Positions 1 to 7,741 of a stretch of 54,264 nt of DNA are shown one piece after another. The DNA is from an uncultured Paludibacter sp. (lineage in GTDB: Bacteria; Bacteroidota; Bacteroidia; Bacteroidales; Paludibacteraceae), in contig CALFXE010000045.1 in the NCBI GenBank assembly GCA_937927845.1, forward strand, positions 1-54,264, read 5' to 3'. Both the position numbers and the translations under genes were made by a program. Under the pieces are notes generated by a model. The model was not told the DNA's origin and did not search any database. It worked only from the letters and a program-made list of their open reading frames with translations. Positions within the stretch are counted from its first letter, which is position 1. Every line of letters starts with the position of its first letter.

Positions 1-50
1 CATACGAGATACATCGGTGACTGGAGTTCAGACGTGTGCTCTTCCGATCT
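1..50 (+). other. Illumina TruSeq indexed adapter, not genomic
   Basis: Bases 1-10 match the end of the P7 flow-cell primer, bases 11-16 (acatcg) occupy the 6-nt index slot, and bases 17-50 match the 34-nt TruSeq read-2 priming sequence ending in cttccgatct. Recognised from memory of the public adapter sequence. Genomic sequence begins at 51. The leftover adapter supplies a false GTG start at 36 for the following reading frame, so the first five residues of that frame (MLFRS) are artefact. Confidence 0.97.
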
Positions 51-3000
51 GGTGCTTCCGGTAATGGTAAAGATTGGATGTGGAATGAATTCAATGATGA
101 TGTTGCATGGGCTGTCTTAGCAAGTATAAGAGCTTATTTGATGTTTGGCACACATCCAAATGCAGGAATTAAGTATTTAGATATTGCGAAATCTAATTTT
201 GATAAGATGTATCAAAGAGCTTTGTACAAAGTTGATAATCTATATTATGTGTTAAGATGGAAACAAGGTCAAGCCGGTACAACTTCATGTGTTAATGGTC
301 CGTCTGAAATTGCGGCATGTTATTTAGGTATAGCTACAGGAGATGATTTATATTTCCAAAAGGCTAAAATGTTATATGATAGTCAACGTATTCATATGTA
401 TGAGCCTTCTACCGGCAGAGTATATGATAGCTTCGACAATAATTGGGCATCAGCTTATAATCAAGGTACTTATCTGGGGGCTGCTCTAATGTTGTATAAC
501 AGATATGGTGATGATATGTATAAGAAAGATGCGGAGAAAATTGTAGAATATACAATGAAAAATCTATGCAATAGCGAAGGTATAATAACCTCTGTAGATT
601 CAGAATCCGGTGATTATGTTAGCTTCAAAGCAATTTTATTACGTTACGTTCGCCGCTTTATTGTTGATTTAGGCAAACCGGAAGCAGGAGAGTGGTTACA
701 AAAAAATGCTCTTAAAGCATATAACAATCGAAATTCGAGAGGAATATCAAGAGTTGAATGGAGAACTAAAACTGACGAGACTGACAGTTGGAATAATATA
801 GGTGCTTTTGCTGCTGTTGCTATAGCAATGAATGCTCCAATGGATATTAATACTATCAACAAACCGGCATTTAATGATATACAAGCCGGAAGTTTCGATT
901 ATATCAGCAAAACTTTTTCTGAGAATAATTTGATAGGAGAGGAGATGGAGTTGACAAGTTTTGAAGATGGTGCTTATCTTGGTTATAATCTTATAAATTG
1001 CCAAAATTATTTTGCTACAGGAGTTGTGTTTAATTTATCAAATGATAATTCAGAACGAACTGTAGAAGTACGATTAGGTTCGTATAAAGGTGAATTATTG
1101 GCTTCAAAAGTAATTGAACCTTCTAATAATACATGGAAAAATGTGCAAGTAAATTTTAGCAAGCAAATAAAAGGCGTAAACAATTTATATTTTGTATTTA
1201 AAGGTGGCAAAAATGCTCTACGTTTTAAATCATTCAAATTACTAAAAGGAGCTGCAAATTACGTAACAATATTAGATAGTGACATAACTGATGATGGTGG
1301 TTTGATTACAAGTCAATATCAAGGTTTTAATAACGAAAGCATAGACAAACTAATTGATAATAATGTTAATACAAAATATCTTGTAAAGGATAACAAATCT
1401 CTATGGATTCAATACAAGGCTGCATATCGCTATGTATTACGTAGTTATAATATTACATCTGCTAATGATGAACCTGGTCGTGATCCTAAAAGCTGGACTT
1501 TATCAGGGTCTTTAGATGGAGTTAGTTGGACTCAAATTGACAAAAAAGAAAATCAGATTTTTGATTCAAGAAATGTAACAATAAATTATCAGGTTGATAA
1601 TGATGAACCTTTCCTTTTGTATAGATTACAAATTGAAAATAATAATGGTAGTCCTGATACACAATTAGCTGAATGGCAATTGATTGGTGATGAGTTTGTC
1701 GATAGTTTTTATTGTGATTTTATCGAAACAGGTGAGTTATATTCAGAAAATGTCGATTTAACTGAACTGAATAAGCTTCGTGATAATGATGCCAATACTT
1801 ATTGCTCTTTCCCTATTACGGACTCGCCAACTGCATTGATTTTCAAATCAGCATTTCCACTTCAAATACAATCGTATAACATAACCTCAAGTAATGACAA
1901 TGCTGACTATGATCCGGCTTCATGGAGATTATTAGGGTCAAAAGATGGAGTTTCATGGATTACAATTGATAATAAAACAAGTCAAGTGTTTGCAAGTAGA
2001 AATCTTAAGAGAATTTTTGATAGAAGTAATTCTACCGCATATAATTATTTTAAATTAGAAATAAATACTGTAAATAATCCTTCTGCCAATGAAGTTAAAA
2101 TTGCTGAATTCGAATTGAATGGTTATTATCAAAGTAATTATGATGTTACTTCAAATCCAAATGGTGTTATCACTGCTCAATGGGAAGGTAATTACAAACC
2201 GAATGATAATGTTGATGAGCGTTATCCCAAATTAATAGATAAGAATAAATCAGGTAAATATTTAGCTTCTAACAGAAAAACATTCTGGGTTACTTATCAA
2301 TCGGCTCGCCCTGTAAAGTTATTTGCTTACAGCTTGACTTCTGCTAATGATGCACCTAATAGAGACCCTAAAAGCTGGACTTTGTACGGATCTGATAATA
2401 ATACCGCATGGGATATGCTTGATAAACAGACAAATCAGTTCTTTCCGTATCGATATACGACTTTATATTTTAATTGCAATGCCTCGAAAAAATATAAGTA
2501 TTTCAAACTTGATGTAGAAAGTAATTATGATGAGAAAAGCGTTCAGCTTGCTGAATGGCAGTTGTTTGGAGAATTTAACGATTATCCAGTTGGTTTGATA
2601 GATGACAATGGAGTGTTAACATCTTCACATGAGGCTACCAATGACACTAAGCTATATGATTTAATAGATAAAAATGAAACTCAGAAGTATTATCTTGATA
2701 TTACTAATGCAAATTTTGGCGATGGAGTTTGGTTTAAATATGAGATGAATAATCCGGCAAATCTTACTTCTTATGCTATTACTTCGAGTAATGACAATCC
2801 AAATAATGACCCTTCAGGATGGAAGCTGCAAGGTTCTAATAACGACTATGACTGGACAGATTTAGATATACAGACTGATATAACATTTGATAATCGTGGT
2901 GAAAGAAAAGTGTTTCAAGCTACATCAACAGTTGCTTACAGATATTTCAGATTATACGTTAACGCCCGAAAATCATCTTCAGTCAGAGGATTCCAAATTG

Positions 3001-3281
3001 CTGAATGGGAGTTGTTTGGTACGGTTGCTTCTTCATTGAAGAAACTGAATAGCTACAATACGTCAATATATCCAAATCCGACAGTCAATTTTGTAAAAAT
3101 AGACTCGAAAGTGAATGGAGTCGTTGATATTTTCAATTCGGTAGGAAGTAAAGTTTATTCTGACATAATTCAGGCTGAAATGATGTTGGAAGTAAATATG
3201 AGCACTTATCCAAGAGGAATATATTTCATAGAAGTTAATTCTACAGATGGAATTGAAGTCTATAAATTGATTAAAAACTAA
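51..3281 (+). CDS. Secreted multimodular GH76 alpha-1,6-mannanase, 5'-truncated
   Basis: The 5' end is lost at the adapter junction; 1076 residues remain (numbered from base 51). Residues 1-273 resemble glycoside hydrolase family 76, endo-alpha-1,6-mannanases acting on yeast or bacterial mannan. An Asp-Asp pair at 16-17 (context NEFNDDVAW) aligns with the family's catalytic dyad, and an NQGTYLGAAL segment is also typical. Roughly 277-398 looks like a CBM6. Four discoidin/F5-8C-like repeats follow at about 402-548, 550-692, 694-841 and 847-990, each with an 'N-ITS(A/S)ND--DP-(S/G)W-L-GS' core and most ending in 'AEW-L-G'. The last ~75 residues (from YPNP) are a T9SS type A sorting domain, so the protein is exported through the outer membrane. 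The signal peptide and first helices of the catalytic barrel are missing. GH76 call confident; repeat family less so. Confidence 0.88.
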   Translation, partial: GASGNGKDWMWNEFNDDVAWAVLASIRAYLMFGTHPNAGIKYLDIAKSNFDKMYQRALYKVDNLYYVLRWKQGQAGTTSCVNGPSEIAACYLGIATGDDLYFQKAKMLYDSQRIHMYEPSTGRVYDSFDNNWASAYNQGTYLGAALMLYNRYGDDMYKKDAEKIVEYTMKNLCNSEGIITSVDSESGDYVSFKAILLRYVRRFIVDLGKPEAGEWLQKNALKAYNNRNSRGISRVEWRTKTDETDSWNNIGAFAAVAIAMNAPMDINTINKPAFNDIQAGSFDYISKTFSENNLIGEEMELTSFEDGAYLGYNLINCQNYFATGVVFNLSNDNSERTVEVRLGSYKGELLASKVIEPSNNTWKNVQVNFSKQIKGVNNLYFVFKGGKNALRFKSFKLLKGAANYVTILDSDITDDGGLITSQYQGFNNESIDKLIDNNVNTKYLVKDNKSLWIQYKAAYRYVLRSYNITSANDEPGRDPKSWTLSGSLDGVSWTQIDKKENQIFDSRNVTINYQVDNDEPFLLYRLQIENNNGSPDTQLAEWQLIGDEFVDSFYCDFIETGELYSENVDLTELNKLRDNDANTYCSFPITDSPTALIFKSAFPLQIQSYNITSSNDNADYDPASWRLLGSKDGVSWITIDNKTSQVFASRNLKRIFDRSNSTAYNYFKLEINTVNNPSANEVKIAEFELNGYYQSNYDVTSNPNGVITAQWEGNYKPNDNVDERYPKLIDKNKSGKYLASNRKTFWVTYQSARPVKLFAYSLTSANDAPNRDPKSWTLYGSDNNTAWDMLDKQTNQFFPYRYTTLYFNCNASKKYKYFKLDVESNYDEKSVQLAEWQLFGEFNDYPVGLIDDNGVLTSSHEATNDTKLYDLIDKNETQKYYLDITNANFGDGVWFKYEMNNPANLTSYAITSSNDNPNNDPSGWKLQGSNNDYDWTDLDIQTDITFDNRGERKVFQATSTVAYRYFRLYVNARKSSSVRGFQIAEWELFGTVASSLKKLNSYNTSIYPNPTVNFVKIDSKVNGVVDIFNSVGSKVYSDIIQAEMMLEVNMSTYPRGIYFIEVNSTDGIEVYKLIKN

Positions 3282-3331
3282 CAGATATTATTTCATAGTA
3301 AGTTTCATTCTTAATTTTTTAATGTTAAAAG

Positions 3332-3368
3332 TCCCATCAATCTAAAAATGTCTTGGTGGGATTTTTTT
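3332..3368 (+). terminator. Rho-independent terminator after the GH76 gene
   Basis: Eight-base-pair stem (tcccatca with tggtggga, one G-U pair) at 3332-3339 and 3354-3361, followed by seven T. It lies 50 nt after the stop of the mannanase gene. The rest of 3282-3513 shows no gene. Confidence 0.85.
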
Positions 3369-3513
3369 ATCATTGGTACTTATCTTAACACAATATCATA
3401 AGAAATCATAAAAAGCAACCTATATCATCATACAATAAACTTTTTCGATTTAGAATTGTTCTAAATAAGCAAGGTTTAAAAGACCTTTGTTATAGTTTAA
3501 AGTTTATCGTAGA

Positions 3514-4284
3514 ATGTATATAGATAATTTTTCAAAGGCTCAAGGACACTGGATCCTTGCCAATATGGGAAAGAAAGTACTCCGCCCCGGAGGTAAAGAA
3601 CTAACAAAAATATTACTTTCAAAAATAAATATTACACCTCAAGATGATGTAGTTGAGTTTGCTCCGGGTATGGGCTTTACTGCTTCATTAGCAATAAATT
3701 CGCATCCAAAATCATATGTTGGAGTTGACGCAGATGAAGAAGTCGTATTTATGCTAAGAGATAAAATCAAGGCGGAAAATGCAGAATTTATTATTAGTAA
3801 GGCGAGTGAGACAGGTCTTGAAAGTGAATCTAAGGATAAGGTTTATGGTGAAGCTATGCTCACAATGCATTCCAATTCCCGAAAATCAGAGATTATTCGT
3901 GAAGCTCATAGAATCCTGAAAAAAGGTGGATTATACGCTATTCATGAATTAGGTTTGACAAACGTAGATGATGATACCAAGCTTATAATTCACAAAGCTT
4001 TAACAACATCAATTCACGTTCATGCCCAGCCTCTTACAATTAACGAATGGCAAGACATTGTTGAAAATGAAGGTTTTAAAATTAAGGAGGTGATTACAAA
4101 TGAGATGTTGCTACTTGAGCCTCGCCGAATTATTGCCGATGAAGGTTTGTTTAGAATGTTGAAAATAATTTTTAATGTTCTTCGACATAAAGAAGCTCGT
4201 AAACGTATACTAAAAATGAGAGAGATTTTTAGAAAATATCAAGATAAAATAAATGCAATTGCAATTATTGCTGAGAAAAAATAA
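3514..4284 (+). CDS. Class I SAM-dependent methyltransferase
   Basis: Protein of 256 residues. Motif I of the Rossmann methyltransferase fold is visible as VVEFAPGMGFTA (about 47-58), followed by an acidic end of strand 2 (VGVDAD) and a post-motif region EAHRILKKGGLYAIHE typical of small-molecule methyltransferases. No signal peptide, so probably cytoplasmic. The substrate cannot be told from sequence. It lies 21 nt upstream of the iron-sulfur repair gene on the same strand, so the two are probably co-transcribed, which hints at a role in nitrosative or oxidative stress; that is inference only. No convincing promoter consensus was found upstream. Confidence 0.75.
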   Translation: MYIDNFSKAQGHWILANMGKKVLRPGGKELTKILLSKINITPQDDVVEFAPGMGFTASLAINSHPKSYVGVDADEEVVFMLRDKIKAENAEFIISKASETGLESESKDKVYGEAMLTMHSNSRKSEIIREAHRILKKGGLYAIHELGLTNVDDDTKLIIHKALTTSIHVHAQPLTINEWQDIVENEGFKIKEVITNEMLLLEPRRIIADEGLFRMLKIIFNVLRHKEARKRILKMREIFRKYQDKINAIAIIAEKK

Positions 4285-4305
4285 TAATCACATAAAATTA
4301 TAATT

Positions 4306-5031
4306 ATGGACATAACAAAAGAAACAATTATTAGTAATTTAGTTGCAGAAGATTATAGAACTGCTGCTATTTTCAAAAAGAACAAGATTGATTTTTGCTG
4401 CAATGGTAATCGTACCATCGAAGATGCAGCTAACCAAAAACAGGTTGACCTCACCGGATTAATTAAAGATTTGGTAAGTGTTTCGACTCAAACGAATAAT
4501 TCTAATGTTGATTATAATTCGTGGCCTCTTGATCTTTTGGCTGATTATATTGAGAAAAAACATCATAGATATGTTGATGCTAAAATTCAGGAGATTATGC
4601 CATTCCTTGAAAAAGTGGTTAGAGTGCATGGCGATAGACATCCGGAGTTATTAGATGTTGGTGAACTGTTTCAGCAATCAGCCGGCGAATTAACTCAACA
4701 TATGAAGAAAGAAGAGTTAATCCTGTTCCCTTTTATTCGTAAGATGGTGCAAGCCGAGCAACAAGGTTCTGCCGTTGAAGCTCCTTTTGGTACAGTTCAA
4801 AACCCCATCAAATCGATGATGATTGAGCATGACAATGAAGGAGAACGCTTCCGTACTATTTCAACTCTGACTGATAATTATACTCCTCCTTTCGATGCAT
4901 GTAATACATATCGCGTTACTTACGCTTTGTTAAAAGAGTTCGAAGATGATTTACATACCCATATTCATTTGGAAAATAATATATTATTTCCCAAATCTAT
5001 TGTATTAGAAGAAAAATTAGCTACGGCTTAA
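4306..5031 (+). CDS. ric: Iron-sulfur cluster repair di-iron protein (RIC/YtfE/ScdA)
   Basis: 241 residues, the usual length of the family. The N-terminal ScdA_N/DUF542 domain (about 1-60) carries the Cys-Cys pair in IDFCCNGN. A hemerythrin-like four-helix domain follows, with the His/Glu ligand pattern spread over HHRYVD (about 86-91), VHGDRHPEL, THMKKEE-like (QHMKKEEL), MIEHDNEGE and HTHIHLENNILFP. Family members are cytoplasmic non-haem di-iron proteins that restore Fe-S clusters damaged by nitric oxide or peroxide. It is the second gene of a two-gene unit with the methyltransferase. The start ATG at 4306 fits the domain start well. Function by family is well established; regulation by a CRP/FNR-type NO sensor is common in relatives but no clear site was seen. 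Confidence 0.9.
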   Translation: MDITKETIISNLVAEDYRTAAIFKKNKIDFCCNGNRTIEDAANQKQVDLTGLIKDLVSVSTQTNNSNVDYNSWPLDLLADYIEKKHHRYVDAKIQEIMPFLEKVVRVHGDRHPELLDVGELFQQSAGELTQHMKKEELILFPFIRKMVQAEQQGSAVEAPFGTVQNPIKSMMIEHDNEGERFRTISTLTDNYTPPFDACNTYRVTYALLKEFEDDLHTHIHLENNILFPKSIVLEEKLATA

Positions 5032-5064
5032 TAATAATAATAGGGTTAGTTTAATAAGGAGAAG

Positions 5065-5114
5065 GTGTTTCATAAATGGCAAATTGCTTGGTATTTTATC
5101 CATTTATGAAACAC
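5065..5114. repeat. Perfect 15-bp inverted repeat at the broken end of the RhuM remnant
   Basis: gtgtttcataaatgg at 5065-5079 and its exact reverse complement at 5100-5114, separated by 20 nt. No T-run follows either arm, so it is not an obvious terminator. It coincides with the point where the RhuM-like reading frame stops resembling the family, so it may mark a rearrangement joint. Confidence 0.7.
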
Positions 5115-5384
5115 TTTAAATGTAAGGGTTGCCCATTGCCTAAATCGTGTTGCCACTTGAGATTTCACACGATAGCCAATGGCGATAATCATATCCAAAT
5201 TGTAGTTTGGAATGTTTCTTTTGACAGAACGCTTACCTTCAGCTCGAACCTGTAAGAAATCCTTACAAGTTCGTTCTTCTTGTAATTCAGCCTCTTGATA
5301 GATATTTCGTATGTGTTGAACTATATTCTCACGTGTAGTGTCGAATAGCAAAGCTATTTGCTGCTGTGAAAGCCAAACATCCAC
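5070..5384 (-). pseudogene. RhuM-family protein fragment
   Basis: 104 codons resembling the N-terminal part of RhuM (virulence-associated, often found in defence and genomic islands): VWLSQQQIALLFDTTRENI (residues 3-21), then HIRNIYQEAEL, KDFLQVRAEGKR, YNLDMIIAIGYRVKS and RFRQWAT. Intact RhuM proteins are around 300 residues, so the C-terminal two thirds is missing, and the N-terminus also begins abruptly. After residue ~90 the sequence (VFHKWIKYQAICHL) no longer matches and runs through the inverted repeat at 5065-5114. Most likely a decayed remnant in the island beside tRNA-Ser. Confidence 0.7.
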
Positions 5385-5474
5385 TTACTGACTGTTTACT
5401 TATTCATTATTTATAAATGTCGACACTCTTATATTTTAAATATGAATTAAAAGCCAATTATAAACTATCGAATT

Positions 5475-5505
5475 TTTGTCATACCAATAAAATTATTTAT
5501 CTTTG
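5475..5505 (+). promoter_or_regulatory. Bacteroidota-type promoter for the AbiEi-like antitoxin
   Basis: TTTG at 5475-5478 and TATCTTTG at 5498-5505 with exactly 19 nt between, matching the -33/-7 consensus of Bacteroides-type promoters. It overlaps the first 30 codons of the longest open frame, so translation must start downstream of it; the ATG at 5528 follows by 22 nt. Confidence 0.75.
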
Positions 5506-5527
5506 CTCTCGTTATGATATTTTGAAT

Positions 5528-6301
5528 ATGAATGAGAGTTCTAAAATAAACCAATCAAAGATAAATAGACTAATGCAAGAATACCCCAAAGGACTTGTAT
5601 TGCTCTCTTCTTGGCTTGTTTCAGAAGGATATCCGTATGAACTTCAACAACAGTACAGGAAAAGCGGTTGGCTGAAATCCATAGGAAACGGTGCTATGCT
5701 TAAATCAAATGATCCGTTTTTGCTATCCGGTGCTCTTGCAGCATTGCAGTCTCAAGCAAATATAAGTATTCATTTAGGTGGACGTACTGCATTGGAGTTG
5801 AATGGGGTTGCCCACTATCTGCAATTAAGTGCTCCTGAAGTAACACTTTTTGCTCCTGGTAAAACCAAATTACCATCGTGGTTCATCAGCAACAAATGGG
5901 ATGTTGAATATAAAATATTCAGAACAACTTTATTTGTATCAGAATCTGTTGGTTTGACTGATTATTCTGATGCAGGAATCAATATGAAAATATCCACCTC
6001 GGCACGAGCGATGATGGAGTGTTTGTCGCTATGTCCCAAAGATTTTTCCTTGTCCGAAGCTTATGAGTTAATGGAAGGATTATCAACATTGCGTCCGAAG
6101 CAAGTACAAGAATTATTAGAGGTATGCACATCTATAAAAGTCAAACGGCTATTTCTCTGTTTTGCGGAACGTGCAGGGCATAGCTGGTTCAAATACATAG
6201 ATCAAACTACAATTGACCTTGGTTCAGGCAATCGCAGTCTTGCTAATTCCGGAGTATTAGTACCAAAATATAGTTTAGTATTACCAAAGGAGTTTAGTTG
6301 A
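5528..6301 (+). CDS. AbiEi-type antitoxin/transcriptional regulator of a type IV toxin-antitoxin system
   Basis: 257 residues from the ATG at 5528. The frame is open back to 5417, but the promoter at 5475-5505 lies inside that stretch, so 5528 is chosen. The N-terminus (INRLMQEYPKGLVLLSSWL, EGYPYELQQQYRKSGWL) is a winged-helix AbiEi N-terminal domain. It is followed by the AbiEi core (HLGGRTALELNGVAHYL, SARAMMECL). AbiEi homologues repress their own operon and neutralise the nucleotidyltransferase-like toxin AbiEii, giving phage abortive infection. Its stop TGA directly abuts the ATG of the toxin remnant, the usual bicistronic arrangement. The antitoxin appears intact while the toxin is broken. 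Confidence 0.82.
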   Translation: MNESSKINQSKINRLMQEYPKGLVLLSSWLVSEGYPYELQQQYRKSGWLKSIGNGAMLKSNDPFLLSGALAALQSQANISIHLGGRTALELNGVAHYLQLSAPEVTLFAPGKTKLPSWFISNKWDVEYKIFRTTLFVSESVGLTDYSDAGINMKISTSARAMMECLSLCPKDFSLSEAYELMEGLSTLRPKQVQELLEVCTSIKVKRLFLCFAERAGHSWFKYIDQTTIDLGSGNRSLANSGVLVPKYSLVLPKEFS

Positions 6302-6837
6302 ATGAAAGAGTCGTATAAAAAACAAGTATTGCTTCTGCTAGATATATTGCCGGAGATAGCCAAAGAAGAAGTATTGGCACTACATGGAGGAACAGCTATA
6401 AACTTGTTTGGCCTAAATATGCCTCGTTTATCGATCGACGTCAGCATCCTCGTGACCTATTTGATATCCGAAATCTCATCAACGAGATTGGCTACTCACA
6501 GGAAATAAAAGAAGGTTTCATCTTTTTTCTTTTATGCGGAAAACGCCCTATTCATGAATTGTTAAGTCCTCATGACATTGACCAAACCGCAGTATTTGAA
6601 AGCCAGTTTTATGGAATGACAGATGCCGACTTTGGGTATAATGAATATCAAGAGACGAGAAAACAGTTGGTAGCAATGATAAACGAATCACTAACAACTG
6701 AGGATAAAGAGTTCATATTAGCTTTCACAAGGGGAGAGCCAGATTGGACAAAAGTAGATTACAGCAAATATCCGGCAATAAAATGGAAGTTGTTCAACAT
6801 TAAAAAATTAAAAGAGAGGAATCCTGAAAAAGCATAA
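6302..6837 (+). pseudogene. AbiEii/AbiGii-family toxin with internal deletion
   Basis: The first 46 codons match the toxin N-terminus: KEEVLALHGGTAINLFG (residues 21-37) carries the nucleotidyltransferase GG-T motif and MPRLSID begins the metal-binding segment. The frame then derails and stops at 6508. In the next frame, from about 6433 to 6837, the C-terminal half continues without interruption (RQHPRDLFDIRNLINEIGY, SPHDIDQTAVFESQFYGM, EFILAFTRGEPDW, YPAIKWKLFNI). The join at about 6433-6443 thus fuses the start of the catalytic loop to the family's DRQHPRDLFD segment, removing roughly 100 residues and shifting frame. The second metal-binding acidic residue and the catalytic core are lost, so the toxin should be inactive. 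The size of the deletion is estimated from memory of family length. Confidence 0.82.
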
Positions 6838-7053
6838 CGAACAAGTCAATGATCTTAAGCAGGTTTTGTTTTTTGAAAAATGAGAGCTTGACTGAATTTA
6901 GAAAAATATAGGAATAAGCCTAATGTGGTGAATTTATAACACTCGTTTGATAAGCATTCAGCCCAAAAAATAAGTACCGATTAGTTGGAAATATCTCCTA
7001 TACATACAGTATAACTATATGTTGACATTATAAATTCAACTAATTCAAAAAGA

Positions 7054-7091
7054 CAAGAGCCTAATTGAGTAATCTCTACGTTAGGCTCTTG
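7054..7091 (-). terminator. Terminator of the integrase remnant
   Basis: 11-bp perfect stem (caagagcctaa with ttaggctcttg) at 7054-7064 and 7081-7091; on the minus strand it is followed by a short T-rich tract. It sits 6 nt beyond the integrase stop codon. Between it and the toxin remnant (6838-7053) nothing recognisable is seen. Confidence 0.75.
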
Positions 7092-7097
7092 AGTTTG

Positions 7098-7436
7098 TCA
7101 TCTCAATCCTTTAAACATCTGATCTATACATTTTTTCTTTTGCTCCATATTGGGGTGAACGTATAAATTCAGGGTAGTACTAATATTGGAATGCCCTAAG
7201 ATTACACTAACAGTCTTATAATCACAATTACTTTCTATACATCGTGTTGCAAAACTATGGCGCAAGCCATGAAACTTCAGATTAGGCATCTCTAACTCTT
7301 TCATCAATCTTTTGTAATAATTTCTGTAAGTTCGAGGTTCTGTTGGTTTTAAGTCATTAGTAAGGACATAAAATGAATTATTTACTATTTTTTTATCTGT
7401 ATATGTATGGCCGAAATTTAGTATTTTATATTTGAT
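7098..7436 (-). pseudogene. Tyrosine recombinase (integrase), C-terminal catalytic fragment
   Basis: 112 codons remain open, read from ATC at 7436 after an in-frame TGA. The extension upstream of the first possible start also matches the family (NNSFYVLTNDLKPTEPRTYR). The catalytic C-terminus shows HGLRHSFATRC (R of box II with its His), VILGHSNISTT and the nucleophile context LNLYVHP. The N-terminal SAM-like DNA-binding domain and the first catalytic Arg are missing, so the gene is a remnant, although its 3' end and terminator are intact. Position beside tRNA-Ser is the classic location of an integrase that used the tRNA gene as attachment site. No duplicated tRNA 3' end was found on the other side of the island. 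Confidence 0.85.
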
Positions 7437-7506
7437 TCATACTCTATTTTATACGAATTAGAAAATAAAACTTAGTGCCGCAATACTGCCGCAGTAGCAG
7501 TACTAA

Positions 7507-7539
7507 AAAACGCTGTATATGTTTAATATACAGCGTTTT
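7507..7539. terminator. Strong bidirectional hairpin after tRNA-Ser
   Basis: 14-bp perfect stem at 7507-7520 and 7526-7539 (aaaacgctgtatat and its reverse complement) with a 5-nt loop, flanked by A and T runs. It lies just downstream of tRNA-Ser on the minus strand and would terminate that transcript. Confidence 0.85.
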
Positions 7540-7551
7540 AAAACTATACCA

Positions 7552-7637
<86 letters not shown>

Positions 7638-7741
7638 TTTGTGCTTTCTTCTAAAGCGGTGCAAAGATAATTTATTTTTCGGTAATACCAAATATAAAAT
7701 GTGTGTTTGCTGAAATAATTCTCAAATAATTTTACATAAAA

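Noticed and set aside
36..50. GTG start of the GH76 reading frame
   Set aside because: It lies in the adapter; the real start is upstream of the contig.
5417..5527. Longer N-terminus for the AbiEi-like antitoxin
   Set aside because: A perfect promoter lies inside this stretch, and the extra residues do not resemble the family.
7440..7502. GC-richer short inverted repeats (tactgc/gcagta) next to the integrase remnant as an attachment core
   Set aside because: No matching copy at the other end of the island and no tRNA 3' end duplication could be found.
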